64,000 bases of DNA, taken from assembly GCA_020722815.1 (NCBI GenBank), contig DYKB01000015.1:1-64000 (forward strand), read 5' to 3'. Source of the stretch: Caldithrix sp. (lineage in GTDB: Bacteria > Zhuqueibacterota > Zhuqueibacteria > Thermofontimicrobiales > Sulfurfontimicrobiaceae). Positions 18,543 to 27,611 of this stretch are shown here, piece by piece (within the stretch, counting starts at the first letter, position 1; every line of letters starts with the position of its first letter). The notes beneath the pieces are model-generated. The model saw only the letters and a list, made by a program, of their open reading frames with translations, did no database searches and was not told where the DNA came from. A program made the translations under genes and the position numbers.

Positions 18543-18685
18543 TAGTGTCTGTCCGCAAAAGCCGCTGGTAGTGTCATTGCGAGGAGCGTTTTCGGCGACG
18601 CAGCAATTGCCGCTGTTTAACGATAGGATTGCTTCGGCAAAAAACGCCTCGCAATGACAGGTATTGGTATTTTCGGACAGACTCT
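18543..18685 (+). repeat. TAGTGTCTGTCCG element, copy 3
   Basis: The left end is TAGTGTCTGTCCGCAAAA and the right end TTTTCGGACAGACTC, around the GTCATTGCGAGGAGCG../..CGCCTCGCAATGAC palindrome. It lies between comEC and the DUF4091 gene and ends about 45 bases before the latter's ATG. It therefore forms most of that gene's upstream region. Confidence 0.85.
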
Positions 18686-18729
18686 GCTTAGATAAAAATA
18701 TTTCACCCCGTAAAACAGGAGTTACCGAA

Positions 18730-20439
18730 ATGCCATTCAGATGGAATTTACGAGTTTTTTTGATTATTTTCTTATATTTCTGCTCTTTTTCACTAAGCGC
18801 CCAATTGAAGGTCATTGCAATTGATGAATCTTTTAAATTAAGAAAAAATGACAGCATTCCTGCAGCGGCAGTACTCGAAATCCAACCCCAACAGGGAATT
18901 CATTTTTCCGGTGCCAAAAACGAAATACTCGCTTTTCAGATAGTTCTCAAGGCCATCGAAGCGGATTTTGAAAATATCACTCTTTCTGCGACCGATTTGA
19001 AAAGCAAAGAGGGCGTAATCGAAAGTGAAAACATTAAATTTTTTAACGAAATTTATCTCGAAGTATCCGAACCCACCACGCAAATGTATGGCTCGCCATC
19101 CAGCCTGGGAGCCGGTTGGTATCCTGATCCGTTATTGCCTGTAAATATTGAAAATAGCTCTGTCCCGTCATCATTTACGATTCATGCCCAGGAATTTCAG
19201 ATTTTTTGGATTGATATTTATATTCCTTCTGAAACAGGCACCGGGAATTATCGTGGTGAAATAGCAATCTGTCAAGATAGAAAACAAATTCAAAAATTGC
19301 CATTAACAGTAACCGTATGGAATTTTGTGCTCTCAGACACGACTCATTTTAAGACTTTTTTTTATTTCGGGCCAGAACAACTTCGGACAGCACATCATGT
19401 TGCCAAGAATTCACCAGCCGCCCGTAATCTTATCTGGTCCTATATGCAAATGGCGCATGAACATCGGATCAATCTGGTAACCGATGTGGGAATTGAGGAT
19501 ACGTGGAATTATTTTGATACCGAGTGGGCGCCTTTTTTGGATGGAACTGCATTTGTCAGTGGCCCTGGAAAGGGTGTCGGTTGCCAACTCTGGCCGACTA
19601 ATATCAGTATCTGGGATGGACAGAATTATTTTCAACAAAAAGCACAAATAGTGATGGCGCATTTTCTGGAAAAAGGGTGGTTTGATAAGCCCTTTCTATA
19701 TGTTATTGATGAACCGGATGAAGGTGATTATCCAGATGTGCAAAAAGTTGGCGCCTGGCTCGACGATGCACCCTATCCAGGGAATTTACTACCGTTTATG
19801 TTGACGGAGCAATATGAAAAAAAATTGGTCGGAAGTGTGGACATCTGGAATTCACCGCGAATTACTCAAGCTGATATGAAATCACGTCAGGGCTCAAGTG
19901 ACCGCTTCTGGACCTATAATGGCGGTGAACCCGGCTCCGGTAGCCAATGTATTGATACTGATGGCTGGGCAATGCGTTCCTGGCCCTGGATTGCCTGGAA
20001 AGGACAACGGGAAGTCTGGCACTATTGGGATTGTTGCTACTTTACGGATCGTGTCAATCGCCGCGGAGAAACAAACGTCTGGAAAAATCCACTTACCTAT
20101 GATCAGCGCCCCAAAGGGGATGTCGATTACGGAAATGGCGATGGGACCCTGTTCTATCCCGGTCAACAGGTAGCGTATGGAATCAATTATTTCCCGGGAC
20201 CCGTCAGTTCTTTTCGCATGAAAGCCCTGCGACGGGGTATTCAGGATTATGAATATATCTGGATGGCCTCAAAAATCGCCCCGAAACAACAAATTGACAG
20301 CATCATTAACCAGGTTCTTCCCTACCCGGTCCTTGGAGATGCCCTGCCGGGTAAAACTTGCTATGTAAAAGCTTCCCGACCCTGGCGGGATGCCCGGCTC
20401 CAACTAGCAACGATCATTGTCCGAAACTCTCGAAAATAA
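18730..20439 (+). CDS. Secreted DUF4091 / GH123-like glycoside hydrolase
   Basis: The start is the ATG at 18730 behind ACAGGAGTTACCGAA; the longer ORF runs back into a repeat element. A signal peptide (MPFRWNLRVFLIIFLYFCSFSLSAQ) leads to an N-terminal beta-sandwich (about 30-200) and a C-terminal catalytic-like TIM-barrel region. Marks of DUF4091/GH123 are LYVIDEPDEGDYP with the neighbouring acidic residues expected at the active site, AWKGQREVWHYWDCCYF, GDGTLFYPG and RMKALRRGIQDYEYIW. GH123 members are N-acetyl-beta-galactosaminidases; many DUF4091 proteins are uncharacterised, so the substrate is open. There is no T9SS tail, so it is probably periplasmic. 569 residues. Confidence 0.85.
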   Translation: MPFRWNLRVFLIIFLYFCSFSLSAQLKVIAIDESFKLRKNDSIPAAAVLEIQPQQGIHFSGAKNEILAFQIVLKAIEADFENITLSATDLKSKEGVIESENIKFFNEIYLEVSEPTTQMYGSPSSLGAGWYPDPLLPVNIENSSVPSSFTIHAQEFQIFWIDIYIPSETGTGNYRGEIAICQDRKQIQKLPLTVTVWNFVLSDTTHFKTFFYFGPEQLRTAHHVAKNSPAARNLIWSYMQMAHEHRINLVTDVGIEDTWNYFDTEWAPFLDGTAFVSGPGKGVGCQLWPTNISIWDGQNYFQQKAQIVMAHFLEKGWFDKPFLYVIDEPDEGDYPDVQKVGAWLDDAPYPGNLLPFMLTEQYEKKLVGSVDIWNSPRITQADMKSRQGSSDRFWTYNGGEPGSGSQCIDTDGWAMRSWPWIAWKGQREVWHYWDCCYFTDRVNRRGETNVWKNPLTYDQRPKGDVDYGNGDGTLFYPGQQVAYGINYFPGPVSSFRMKALRRGIQDYEYIWMASKIAPKQQIDSIINQVLPYPVLGDALPGKTCYVKASRPWRDARLQLATIIVRNSRK

Positions 20440-20458
20440 ACTTTCCTGTTTTATCAGT

Positions 20459-20570
20459 CATGTAACAACGCCAGTTGGCGGGTTCCGTGTTCACGGTTAT
20501 AAACTCCTTGATTATGAATTTTTAAATCCGGAACCGGAAAAATTTGAATCCTGAACCTGTGTCGTCACGA
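20459..20570. repeat. CAGGTT/GAACC palindromic repeat, copy 1
   Basis: CATGTAACAACGCCAGTTGGCGGGTTCC on the left faces GGAACCGG..CCTGAACCTGTGTCGTCACG on the right. The same general design recurs at 32240, 38109 and 40644. No coding capacity. Confidence 0.6.
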
Positions 20571-20712
20571 AATAGTGATAAAAATAATCCATTCCACCGT
20601 GACTACTTTCAATCTGCTTACCCGGGCAATTAATTCTACCGAAGTTCCTGATGACAAATGACCGCTATTCGATTCTAAACATGAAAAAAAATTTCACGCT
20701 GCTAAAAAAAGC

Positions 20713-20741
20713 TTGACAAAAAGGCAGAATATGTTTATAAT
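20713..20741 (+). promoter_or_regulatory. Consensus sigma70 promoter
   Basis: TTGACA at 20713-20718 and TATAAT at 20736-20741 are separated by exactly 17 bases. This is a perfect housekeeping consensus, upstream of the small membrane gene at 20859, with an expected leader of about 110 bases. Confidence 0.8.
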
Positions 20742-20858
20742 CATATCTGGTAAAAATTAATTTAAATATCCTAAAATCGGTTAAAAAATTTAAATAAATA
20801 CCCTTATTTCTGGGGCTTTAATTAATGAAATCGATTAGAATAAATCGGAGGAGTGTTT

Positions 20859-21041
20859 ATGCGTCTTTCTGCACCAAAATTTATGACTTGGCTTGTAGCC
20901 GTTATTTTAGGGATACTAGGAATCTTTTCGAAATGGATTCCATTAACATTTTTAACATCCTACGTCCCTAATTATGCTTATTGGTTTTTAGTAGCTGGTT
21001 TTGTAATATTGGCTTTGGGTAACTTACTTAAAAAATTTTAA
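20859..21041 (+). CDS. Small two-helix membrane protein
   Basis: A 60-residue protein starting MRLSAPKFMTWLVAVILG at the ATG at 20859, preceded by CGGAGGAGTGTTT; the ORF track begins two codons earlier at a GTG. There are two membrane helices (about 9-26 and 39-56) with a short loop containing PLTFLTSYVPNYAYW and a basic end LLKKF. No family recognised, though small inner-membrane proteins of this shape are common. It is driven by the perfect promoter at 20713-20741, so it is probably well expressed. An inverted repeat follows its stop codon. Confidence 0.75.
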   Translation: MRLSAPKFMTWLVAVILGILGIFSKWIPLTFLTSYVPNYAYWFLVAGFVILALGNLLKKF

Positions 21042-21055
21042 TTGAAAAGTGGGTG

Positions 21056-21119
21056 GTGGGATTTGCCGGTCAAAATGGGGTGAGAGGTCAAATAAATCAG
21101 GCCCAGTGGCAAATCCCAC
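21056..21119. terminator. 12-bp inverted repeat after the small membrane gene
   Basis: GTGGGATTTGCC pairs with GGCAAATCCCAC across about 40 bases, starting 15 bases after the stop codon and followed by TGTTTTATAAA. It could be a terminator or a small repeat. The rest of 21120-21387 is AT-rich and shows no gene. Confidence 0.45.
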
Positions 21120-21387
21120 TGTTTTATAAACTCCTGAAAGATGGTGATTTGACGAAATTTCTTTAAAAAACCTGGTTATTTCACCATAAGCCGAATCGGG
21201 ATTTTCTGATAACACCTGAATTGTGCTTTAAAATTCATTGAATAATTTAAAAATAAACGGCTGTTAATATCTTTTAAAATTTTGAAAAACTTAATACAAT
21301 TTTAATATAAATCTGGTACTATTTTTGATCTATATCTATTCATAGATTTAATTTTAAAAAATCATTTTTAATTCAAAGGAGAAAGAT

Positions 21388-21801
21388 ATGCCGACGTATA
21401 AAATTAGCGATATTGAAGGCATTGGCTCAGTATACGCTGAAAAATTAAAAGCCGTTAAAGTAGCTACCGTAAGTGCGTTACTAAAACGCGGCTGTACCCA
21501 AAAAGGCCGCCAGGAGCTATCTGAAATTACTGGAATCGATGAAACCCTGATTCTGAAATGGGTGAACATGGCTGATTTATATCGGGTAAATGGCGTTGGA
21601 AGTGAATATTCTGAATTGCTGGAAAAAGCCGGCGTGGATACGGTAAAAGAACTCCGAAATCGGAATGCCGAAAATTTATTTAAAAAAATGGAAGAAGTCA
21701 ACGCCGAAGGTCGGGGCAAAGTTCGCAAACTTCCGGCCCCAAAGCAAGTTGCAGCCTGGATTGAAGCCGCCAAACAGCTGGAACCGCTGGTCACTTACTA
21801 A
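21388..21801 (+). CDS. DUF4332 helix-hairpin-helix protein
   Basis: A 137-residue protein with the DUF4332 layout: two helix-hairpin-helix-like units, YKISDIEGIGSVYAEKLKA at the start and ADLYRVNGVGSEYSELLEKAGV in the middle, then a basic helix ending AAWIEAAKQLEPLVTY. The family is thought to bind nucleic acid through these units, but no reaction is known. The ATG has a good AAAGGAGAAAGAT site. A repeat element begins one base after the stop codon. The neighbours are other small stress-type genes (BON-LysM, DUF937). Confidence 0.85.
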   Translation: MPTYKISDIEGIGSVYAEKLKAVKVATVSALLKRGCTQKGRQELSEITGIDETLILKWVNMADLYRVNGVGSEYSELLEKAGVDTVKELRNRNAENLFKKMEEVNAEGRGKVRKLPAPKQVAAWIEAAKQLEPLVTY

Positions 21802-21802
21802 A

Positions 21803-21946
21803 TAGTGTCTGTCCGCAAACGCCGCCGGTACTGTCATTGCGAGGAGCGTTTTGTGCGACGAAGCAATCTCCGCTGTTATTCAAGGGGATTGCTTCGGCAA
21901 AAAGCGCCTCGCCATGACAGGTTATTCAATTTTCGGACGAACTCTA
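21803..21946 (+). repeat. TAGTGTCTGTCCG element, copy 4
   Basis: It begins one base after the DUF4332 stop codon (TAGTGTCTGTCCGCAAACG) and ends ..TTTTCGGACGAACTCTA, with TA at both borders. The internal palindrome is GTCATTGCGAGGAGCG../..GCGCCTCGCCATGAC. Confidence 0.85.
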
Positions 21947-22011
21947 AATATGATAATTTTAATAAACCAAAATTTATAATACCTGTTAATTTAAAATGAG
22001 GAGAATTGTTA

Positions 22012-22452
22012 ATGGGTTTAATCGATTTTTTGAAAGATGTGGGTGCCAATGTTTTTGGTGCCGGAAAAGATGAAGCCAAAGAAGTGGAAAAATTATTAAA
22101 AACGGATCTGGGAGATAAAATTAAAAATCTGCAAGTCACTTTTAAAGATGGTGTTATCACGCTCGCGGGTGAATGTGATTCGCATGCAACCAAAGAAAAA
22201 GCCGTCCTGTTGGCTGGAAATATCAAAGGCGTGGCAAAGGTAGAGGATGGTGGCCTGAAAGCGCCGGCGCCGGTTGAAGAAACGGAATATTATACCGTCG
22301 TAAAAGGTGATTCCCTTTCCAAAATTGCAAAAAAATATTATGCCAATGCCAATAAATGGCCCACCCTGTTTGAAGCCAATAAAGAGGTCATCAAAAATCC
22401 TGATTTAATTTATCCCGGACAGAAATTACGTATTCCAAAATTAAATAAATAG
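22012..22452 (+). CDS. BON-LysM protein, Kbp/YgaU-like
   Basis: The start is the ATG at 22012, behind GAGGAGAATTGTTA, giving MGLIDFLKDVGANVFG and 146 residues. A BON domain (about 25-75; VTFKDGVITLAGECDS) is followed by a short linker and a LysM domain (about 93-143; YYTVVKGDSLSKIAKKYYANANKWPTLFEAN..YPGQKLRIP). The order and length match Kbp (YgaU), a cytoplasmic potassium-binding protein in E. coli. There is no signal peptide, which agrees with that. Whether it binds K+ here is inference from the family. Confidence 0.88.
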   Translation: MGLIDFLKDVGANVFGAGKDEAKEVEKLLKTDLGDKIKNLQVTFKDGVITLAGECDSHATKEKAVLLAGNIKGVAKVEDGGLKAPAPVEETEYYTVVKGDSLSKIAKKYYANANKWPTLFEANKEVIKNPDLIYPGQKLRIPKLNK

Positions 22453-22521
22453 ATTTTAACAGTTAACGTTTAAATCAAAGGGGTAAGAAATTATCTTCTC
22501 CCTTTTTAATTGGAGGTTAAA

Positions 22522-23109
22522 ATGCCAGGTTTTCTCGATGAATTTATGAAAAGTTATGGACCAGAGGTTACGAAACAGCTTTCCGGCCAACTGGGGATTA
22601 ACAAGAATGTCGCTCAACAAATTATTCCCCAGGTAGTTCCCATGATTTTAGGGGGATTAAAACGGCAAATGGAACAACAAGGTGGGGCCCCGCGAGTCGA
22701 TCATATTTTGAATAAATATGGCAATGACAGTGTGTTGGATAATATTGCCGGGCTATTTTCTCAAAAAGCAAAAGAGGAAAATCCAGATCCGAAATTGGGT
22801 GGTTTACTGGGAGAATCCGGTGTCCAGGCCACTGAATTGTTATCCAATAAATTTGGTCTCAATCTGAGTACCGCCATGAAAATCATTCCCATGTTATCAC
22901 CCTTGATTTTAGGCGCACTCACCAAAAAACGGGACGCCGGTGGTGCCGGTTCCAGTGGTATCGCGGCACTATTGGATCAAGATGGCGATGGCAGTATTCT
23001 GGATGATGTTGCCGGAATGTTATTTCAGGGAATTACCGGATCAGGTTCAAAAGCTGGTGGTGGCCTATTAGGTGGATTATTAGGTGGTCTTCTCGGCAAA
23101 AAGAAATAG
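22522..23109 (+). CDS. DUF937 protein
   Basis: The start is the ATG at 22522 (MPGFLDEFMKSYGPEV), with TTGGAGGTTAAA directly upstream. It has two copies of a DUF937-like helical unit: GINKNVAQQIIPQVVPMILGGLKRQ near residue 30 and GLNLSTAMKIIPMLSPLILGALTKK near 115. Each is followed by a DQDGDGSILDD-type or NKYGNDSVLDN segment. The tail is glycine-rich (GGGLLGGLLGGLLGKKK). No function is established for the family. It is 70 bases behind the BON-LysM gene and probably co-transcribed, ending at the terminator at 23227. Confidence 0.85.
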   Translation: MPGFLDEFMKSYGPEVTKQLSGQLGINKNVAQQIIPQVVPMILGGLKRQMEQQGGAPRVDHILNKYGNDSVLDNIAGLFSQKAKEENPDPKLGGLLGESGVQATELLSNKFGLNLSTAMKIIPMLSPLILGALTKKRDAGGAGSSGIAALLDQDGDGSILDDVAGMLFQGITGSGSKAGGGLLGGLLGGLLGKKK

Positions 23110-23226
23110 TTCAATAATTTCATAGCTTTTTCAGATTGTTTAACATTTGGCCAATAGCCTGTCATTAAATTCGTCAGGAAAGTTAAAAACAAATGACGTA
23201 ACAATGGTTAACTTCATTCTTCAAAT

Positions 23227-23265
23227 AAAAATCCCACGCAGGGTGATTCAGCGTGGGATTTTTTT
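23227..23265. terminator. Bidirectional terminator
   Basis: AAAAATCCCACGC..GCGTGGGATTTTTTT: a perfect 9-bp stem with A and T tracts on the two sides. It lies between the DUF937 gene and the converging RND-tail scar. Confidence 0.9.
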
Positions 23266-23282
23266 GGTGTAAAACGAAAAAA

Positions 23283-23592
23283 TTAAGCCAAATTTTTACG
23301 AACATGCTTAATATCATCGAAAACGGCTACCAGACAGGGGATGAAAAATAAAGTGAGTAAGGTCGAAATCAATAAACCATACACGATGAACTTTGCCAAC
23401 AAGGTCATCGGTCATAACCGAACACTGTTGATTCTTCAATCGGTAACATGGGGTACAGGCCGTACAACCACGCAGGATTTTCCCCCAGTCAATTTCAATA
23501 TTGGCCTTTTTCAATTCAGCAAATACATGTTTGATTAAAATAGCCGTGTTACCATCGTGACGGGCGCTTCCATTAAAGGTGATAACTTTCAA
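23283..23592 (-). pseudogene. Flavoprotein N-terminus joined to the C-terminal tail of an RND transporter
   Basis: From 23592 (TTG start overlapping the stop of the DUF3592 gene) the sequence reads KVITFNGSARHDGNTAILI..HVFAELKKANIEI and then RGCTACTPCYR..QQCSVMTDD. This is the beginning of an iron-sulfur flavoprotein/NADPH-dependent FMN reductase. After about 65 codons similarity stops. In a different frame the last 37 codons read LAKFIVYGLLISTLLTLFFI.. to ..DIKHVRKNLA and stop at 23283; this is the end of an RND-family permease. Most of both genes is missing, as after one deletion. The ORF track shows only the first frame. Confidence 0.65.
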
Positions 23593-24449
23593 TCAAAAAC
23601 TCCTTTGAGCCGGGAAAGTAGTAATGATCCATAGGCGATAATATTGATGAGCGGAATCAACATTACCAGTGACACTGCTAATAGCGGTGCCGGTTCAATC
23701 GTGCCATTTTCATCCAACACCGGCGCACCAGGCAAATTATCCAGTAATATCCCCTTTTGTGGTTTACTCGGATCGTAAAGCAAGGTCTCCTGTACCTCAT
23801 CTTCAAGCGCTGGATTATCCACTGCTTTTTCTTTTAGCCGATGCGTCTGTCCCAAATCATCCTTAAATTCAAACTGATATTCATACATAAGTTGATTATT
23901 AACCCGAATATGGGTGGGTTTCTTGGCAACGAGTTTCCCCCGTGTTAATATGCCCTTTTTTAATAACTGGATTGATTTTAATCCTTTTCTCATGCCAATG
24001 AACATCATTCCCAGTCCCACTGCCGGAAAAATTAGCACCACTAGAACAATTGGGGGAAATTGAGCCCGGCGCATTCCAACAATCCGGGCTAAATGAGGCT
24101 TGCCCGCCGGATACTCAATCTTAACTATGGCACTATCTTTGAGTGTATCCGTTGAATAGGAAATGGATTGGAAAGGCTCCCCATTCGGTGCGCGATACCG
24201 AAAATAAAAAGCATTGACAGGGGCATTCTTCGAAGAAACATTTGTTGGTTCGACATGGATGAGAAATGCATCCTGCTGTTCCAATTTGCCGGTAAAATAA
24301 ATGGACGACACATCCGATTGAAGACCAAAAATCAGGACGAAAATCATTCCCAAACCCCAAAAGGCCCATCCGAATTGGTTAAAAAATCCGCCAAAAAAGA
24401 GACGGAGTTGGACACTTATCGGGACTTCACGCTGGTTTTGATAGTTCAT
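23589..24449 (-). CDS. DUF3592-like membrane protein
   Basis: A 286-residue protein with three membrane helices: near 25-45 (FGWAFWGLGMIFVLIFGL), about 137-155 (PPIVLVVLIFPAVGLGMMFIG) and about 255-278 at the C-terminus. Two similar soluble beta modules lie between them, TGKLEQQDAFLIHVEPTN..FYFRYRAPNGEPFQSISY and TRGKLVAKKPTHIRVN..YEYQFEFKDDLGQTH. This matches the DUF3592 pattern. The ATG follows TGGAGTCGTT. No function is known. Its stop overlaps the start of the flavoprotein stub, so the two were once translationally coupled. Confidence 0.75.
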   Translation of the reverse strand: MNYQNQREVPISVQLRLFFGGFFNQFGWAFWGLGMIFVLIFGLQSDVSSIYFTGKLEQQDAFLIHVEPTNVSSKNAPVNAFYFRYRAPNGEPFQSISYSTDTLKDSAIVKIEYPAGKPHLARIVGMRRAQFPPIVLVVLIFPAVGLGMMFIGMRKGLKSIQLLKKGILTRGKLVAKKPTHIRVNNQLMYEYQFEFKDDLGQTHRLKEKAVDNPALEDEVQETLLYDPSKPQKGILLDNLPGAPVLDENGTIEPAPLLAVSLVMLIPLINIIAYGSLLLSRLKGVFD

Positions 24450-24530
24450 AACGACTCCATTTTTTGAATGTTGAATTATGAATGAACCCGGTCGGCTTTT
24501 GTTATTCTGAATTCATGAGCTCACGCTAAA

Positions 24531-24690
24531 TAGAGTCGGTCCGAAAATACCACGACCTGTCATTGCGAGGCGTTTCTTGCCGAAGCCTGTTTTATAGGCT
24601 CGCAATCCCGTCGTTAAACAGTGGAGATTGCTTCGTCGCACGAAACGCTCCTCGCAATGACAGTACCGGATGCATTTGCGGACAAACACG
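24531..24690 (-). repeat. TAGTGTCTGTCCG element, copy 5 (reverse orientation, longer form)
   Basis: TAGAGTCGGTCCGAAAATACC on the left, TTTGCGGACAAACACG on the right, and the inner palindrome GTCATTGCGAGGCG../..CGCTCCTCGCAATGAC. Compared with copies 1-4 it has an extra AAGCCTGTTTTATAGGCTCGC segment, also present in copy 6. The surrounding 24450-25175 holds no gene; short dispersed repeats such as GAGCCTGTCGAAG (near 24990) are visible. Confidence 0.8.
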
Positions 24691-25175
24691 AAATAAATAG
24701 CGATCGGTCATTCTCAGCAGAACGAAGAATCTCGTAACTTTTGGAAAATATTTATTTTTCACTCAATTCAGAACAACCCAAATGACCTTTTAGCGTGGAC
24801 CCATTTATCCTGAAAAATTCATCGCCCCAAAAACACCAGGCAAACAAACCGTTACCGATTATCATCTATTTTATTTTGATTTTGTTTCATTTTTTAAACC
24901 TGGAAGAAATCTAACAATTTTCGTATCCTCTTAATAATCAAGCGGAATTAGGCTTCGATAGGGTATCTATCGTGCCCTGAGCCTGTCGAAGGGTACCCTC
25001 TTCCCTTTTTTTTGAGAGGATACCAAATTTCATTGCCAGATAAGTGCGGCAACTAATTTAAAATGGTCGCCTTAAAAATCGTATTAGAAATTTTTATTCT
25101 TCTTCGCACCTTCGTGTCTGCGCGGCTATAAATTTTTCCGGTTAAGGATAGAGCCGGTGAAAGCGAATAATAATT

Positions 25176-27611
25176 TTATTTTTGCCAGAAAGATTCAATC
25201 TCCCGCGTATAGTCACTGAAAATTAATTCAGATGGAGAGACACGATACCAGTCGTTGGGAAAAATGGAATTATAATAGCTGGTCGCAAAGCGTTGATCAA
25301 TGAGAATTATTAGCCCTCGATCTTTGGGTGTTCGGATGACACGCCCAGCAGACTGGATAACACGATTCATGCCGGGATATAAATAAGCATATTCAAAACC
25401 CTTTGTATAGTGCTCCTGATAATACTTTTTCATCAATTCCTGCTCAAAAGAAAATTGTGGCAAACCAGGCCCAATAATAAAAGCACCAATTAACATCTCG
25501 CCGGGATAATCCACACCTTCCGCAAATATTCCGCCCTGAACGGCCAGGATTAAGTTATTTAGCTCCGGCTGACAAAGTTGCTCAAGAATTTGGGCCCGGC
25601 TTTTTTCATCCATGGAACGCGTTTGACGAATTATCTGAAAATCCCGGCGATAAATCTGTTCGGCAACCATTTCCATAAATTGAAAACTGGGGAAAAATGC
25701 AAAATAATTACCTGGCCTGATGCTGATCACTTCCTGAATTACCTCGGCAATGGGTGTGACAGCCCGGACGCGATCCTGATAACGAGTGGAAATAGTCGGA
25801 ATGACAATAATTTTACGATTTTCTGGCGGAAAAGGCGATGGATAGCTTTCCAGGATGGTTTTTTCATTGAAACCTGAAACATCCCGATAAAATTCCAAAG
25901 GCTCAAGCGTTGCCGACATTCCAATCGTCGCATAAAAACCTCGTATTCGTTGATTCAATTGATGCGAAGGATCGTGACACAAAATTTTCAGTCCATGATT
26001 TTCAGTGCTGCGATCATAAATCACACAAAACTCATCGCCACCGAGCGAAAGTACCGACGCAAATTTCATCAACTTATAATAAAAAGCATCAAAAGGATCA
26101 TCCGGATCCAGTATCCCATTTAATTTTTTATAAATATAATAATCGAGCATGGCACCGCTCAAGGCGTCCTGAAATTGTGAAAACGGCTTTGAATCGAGTT
26201 CGATGATAATTTTTTTCTCTTGCGCGCTTTCGAGGTTTGTTTGCACAGACAATTTTCGAAAAATAAAATCAATTTCACGAAAAATCCTTGCCAGGAAATT
26301 GAAAATAGGCGCTTTTTGCTTCTGACATCGAAAAAGCAGGTGCTGGATATCGTCCCACCAGATGGCCGGGCTATAATAATCGCGTCCCCGTGTATACAGG
26401 TTATGCGCTTCATCGATAATCAGAATAAAATGATCATATTTTGTTTCAAAAAAGAAACGTTTTAAATAAACACCCGGATCAAATACATAATTATAATCAC
26501 CAATTATCACATCCACCAAAAGCGACAAATCGAGGGTCAATTCAAAGGGGCAGACCTGATTTTCAATGGCTATTTGTTGAATAAGAGCCGGGGATATTGA
26601 ACCATTTTTCAACAGTTTTGTTAATAATTCGCCCTGCTGGACTTTTTCATCATAACGATTCAGGAAAGGGCAAAAATCAGGATGACAGAAATAGACATCG
26701 TTAATACACACTTTTTCACGTGCCTGAATGGTCACCTTTCGTAACGACACGTTCTCCTGCTGATTCATAATTGCCAGCGTTTCCTGGACAATTTTCTGTT
26801 GGGTGGTTTTTGAAGTGATATAAAAAAGGCGTAAGCCATTTTTTAAAGCGGCCTTCAGGGTTGTGTATAATACAGCAACAGTTTTTCCAATGCCGGCCGG
26901 TGCGGAAATCAACATATCGCATCGGGAATCCAGGGCATGGGCAACATCTGCCATAAGCTGATCTTGATGAAGACGAATTTCCGGATAGGGAAATTGAAAA
27001 TATTTTTCTGTCATCTGGCGTTGCGCATTCCATTCAGCCTGCATCCGGAGCTGTTTCAGGATAGCCTCAAAGCGGTATTCAATGAAAGATTGGGTTTCCT
27101 GAAAATTACAATCGATTTTGAACCGCCGCTGATTTTGATCGATGAGGTTGATGAAGATCAGATAGCCTTCAAGAGTTGGATTTCCCATTTTTTCGAGAAT
27201 GAAACAATAAATTTGCAATTGCTTCAGATAATTGGGATAATCGATGGGCTGAAGCAGGCTGAATCGCGCTTCCGGCAGAATCACCGATTTTATTTCTTCC
27301 ACAATGGTAGTGGAGAATGTTTGATAAAATCCATCAATTCGCCCTTGAATGATAAATGTATAATTTTGATATCGATAACGAAAGTCAATCGGAAATTCTT
27401 TGCGGTAGGATTCAATTTTTTGAGATTGTTGGGATTGGTAGATTTCATGGACTTTACGGCCAGCAGTCAATCTTGCTACGGCGGCGGCCATTCCACCGGA
27501 GCGGATTGTGGTTTCGCTGGCGAGCTCGGCAACGCCAATGGTAATTTCTTTTGTTTCCTGATTAATCTGGAAGGGCATGGAAATTTTTCCCGTGTTTATC
27601 GCTATTCGCAT
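25176..27611 (-). CDS. PD-(D/E)XK nuclease fused to XPD/DinG-type Fe-S helicase
   Basis: An 811-residue protein. The N-terminal part (about 80-140) has the RecB/Cas4-type nuclease signature: Asp93 in GRIDGF, Glu106-Ile-Lys108 in VEEIKS, and a QxxxY-like QLQIY at 131-135. Then comes a superfamily 2 helicase: Walker A APAGIGKT (237-244), four cysteines C302, C309, C314 and C354 spaced like the XPD/DinG iron-sulfur cluster, the IIDEAHN box (398-404), and C-terminal motifs AVQGGIFAEGVDYPGE and QSAGRVIRTPKDRG. It should unwind DNA 5'-3' and cut it, probably in repair. The ATG at 27611 lacks a clear ribosome site; MPFQINQ at 27578 is an alternative start. It lies 100 bases downstream of the amidohydrolase gene. 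Confidence 0.9.
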   Translation of the reverse strand: MRIAINTGKISMPFQINQETKEITIGVAELASETTIRSGGMAAAVARLTAGRKVHEIYQSQQSQKIESYRKEFPIDFRYRYQNYTFIIQGRIDGFYQTFSTTIVEEIKSVILPEARFSLLQPIDYPNYLKQLQIYCFILEKMGNPTLEGYLIFINLIDQNQRRFKIDCNFQETQSFIEYRFEAILKQLRMQAEWNAQRQMTEKYFQFPYPEIRLHQDQLMADVAHALDSRCDMLISAPAGIGKTVAVLYTTLKAALKNGLRLFYITSKTTQQKIVQETLAIMNQQENVSLRKVTIQAREKVCINDVYFCHPDFCPFLNRYDEKVQQGELLTKLLKNGSISPALIQQIAIENQVCPFELTLDLSLLVDVIIGDYNYVFDPGVYLKRFFFETKYDHFILIIDEAHNLYTRGRDYYSPAIWWDDIQHLLFRCQKQKAPIFNFLARIFREIDFIFRKLSVQTNLESAQEKKIIIELDSKPFSQFQDALSGAMLDYYIYKKLNGILDPDDPFDAFYYKLMKFASVLSLGGDEFCVIYDRSTENHGLKILCHDPSHQLNQRIRGFYATIGMSATLEPLEFYRDVSGFNEKTILESYPSPFPPENRKIIVIPTISTRYQDRVRAVTPIAEVIQEVISIRPGNYFAFFPSFQFMEMVAEQIYRRDFQIIRQTRSMDEKSRAQILEQLCQPELNNLILAVQGGIFAEGVDYPGEMLIGAFIIGPGLPQFSFEQELMKKYYQEHYTKGFEYAYLYPGMNRVIQSAGRVIRTPKDRGLIILIDQRFATSYYNSIFPNDWYRVSPSELIFSDYTREIESFWQK

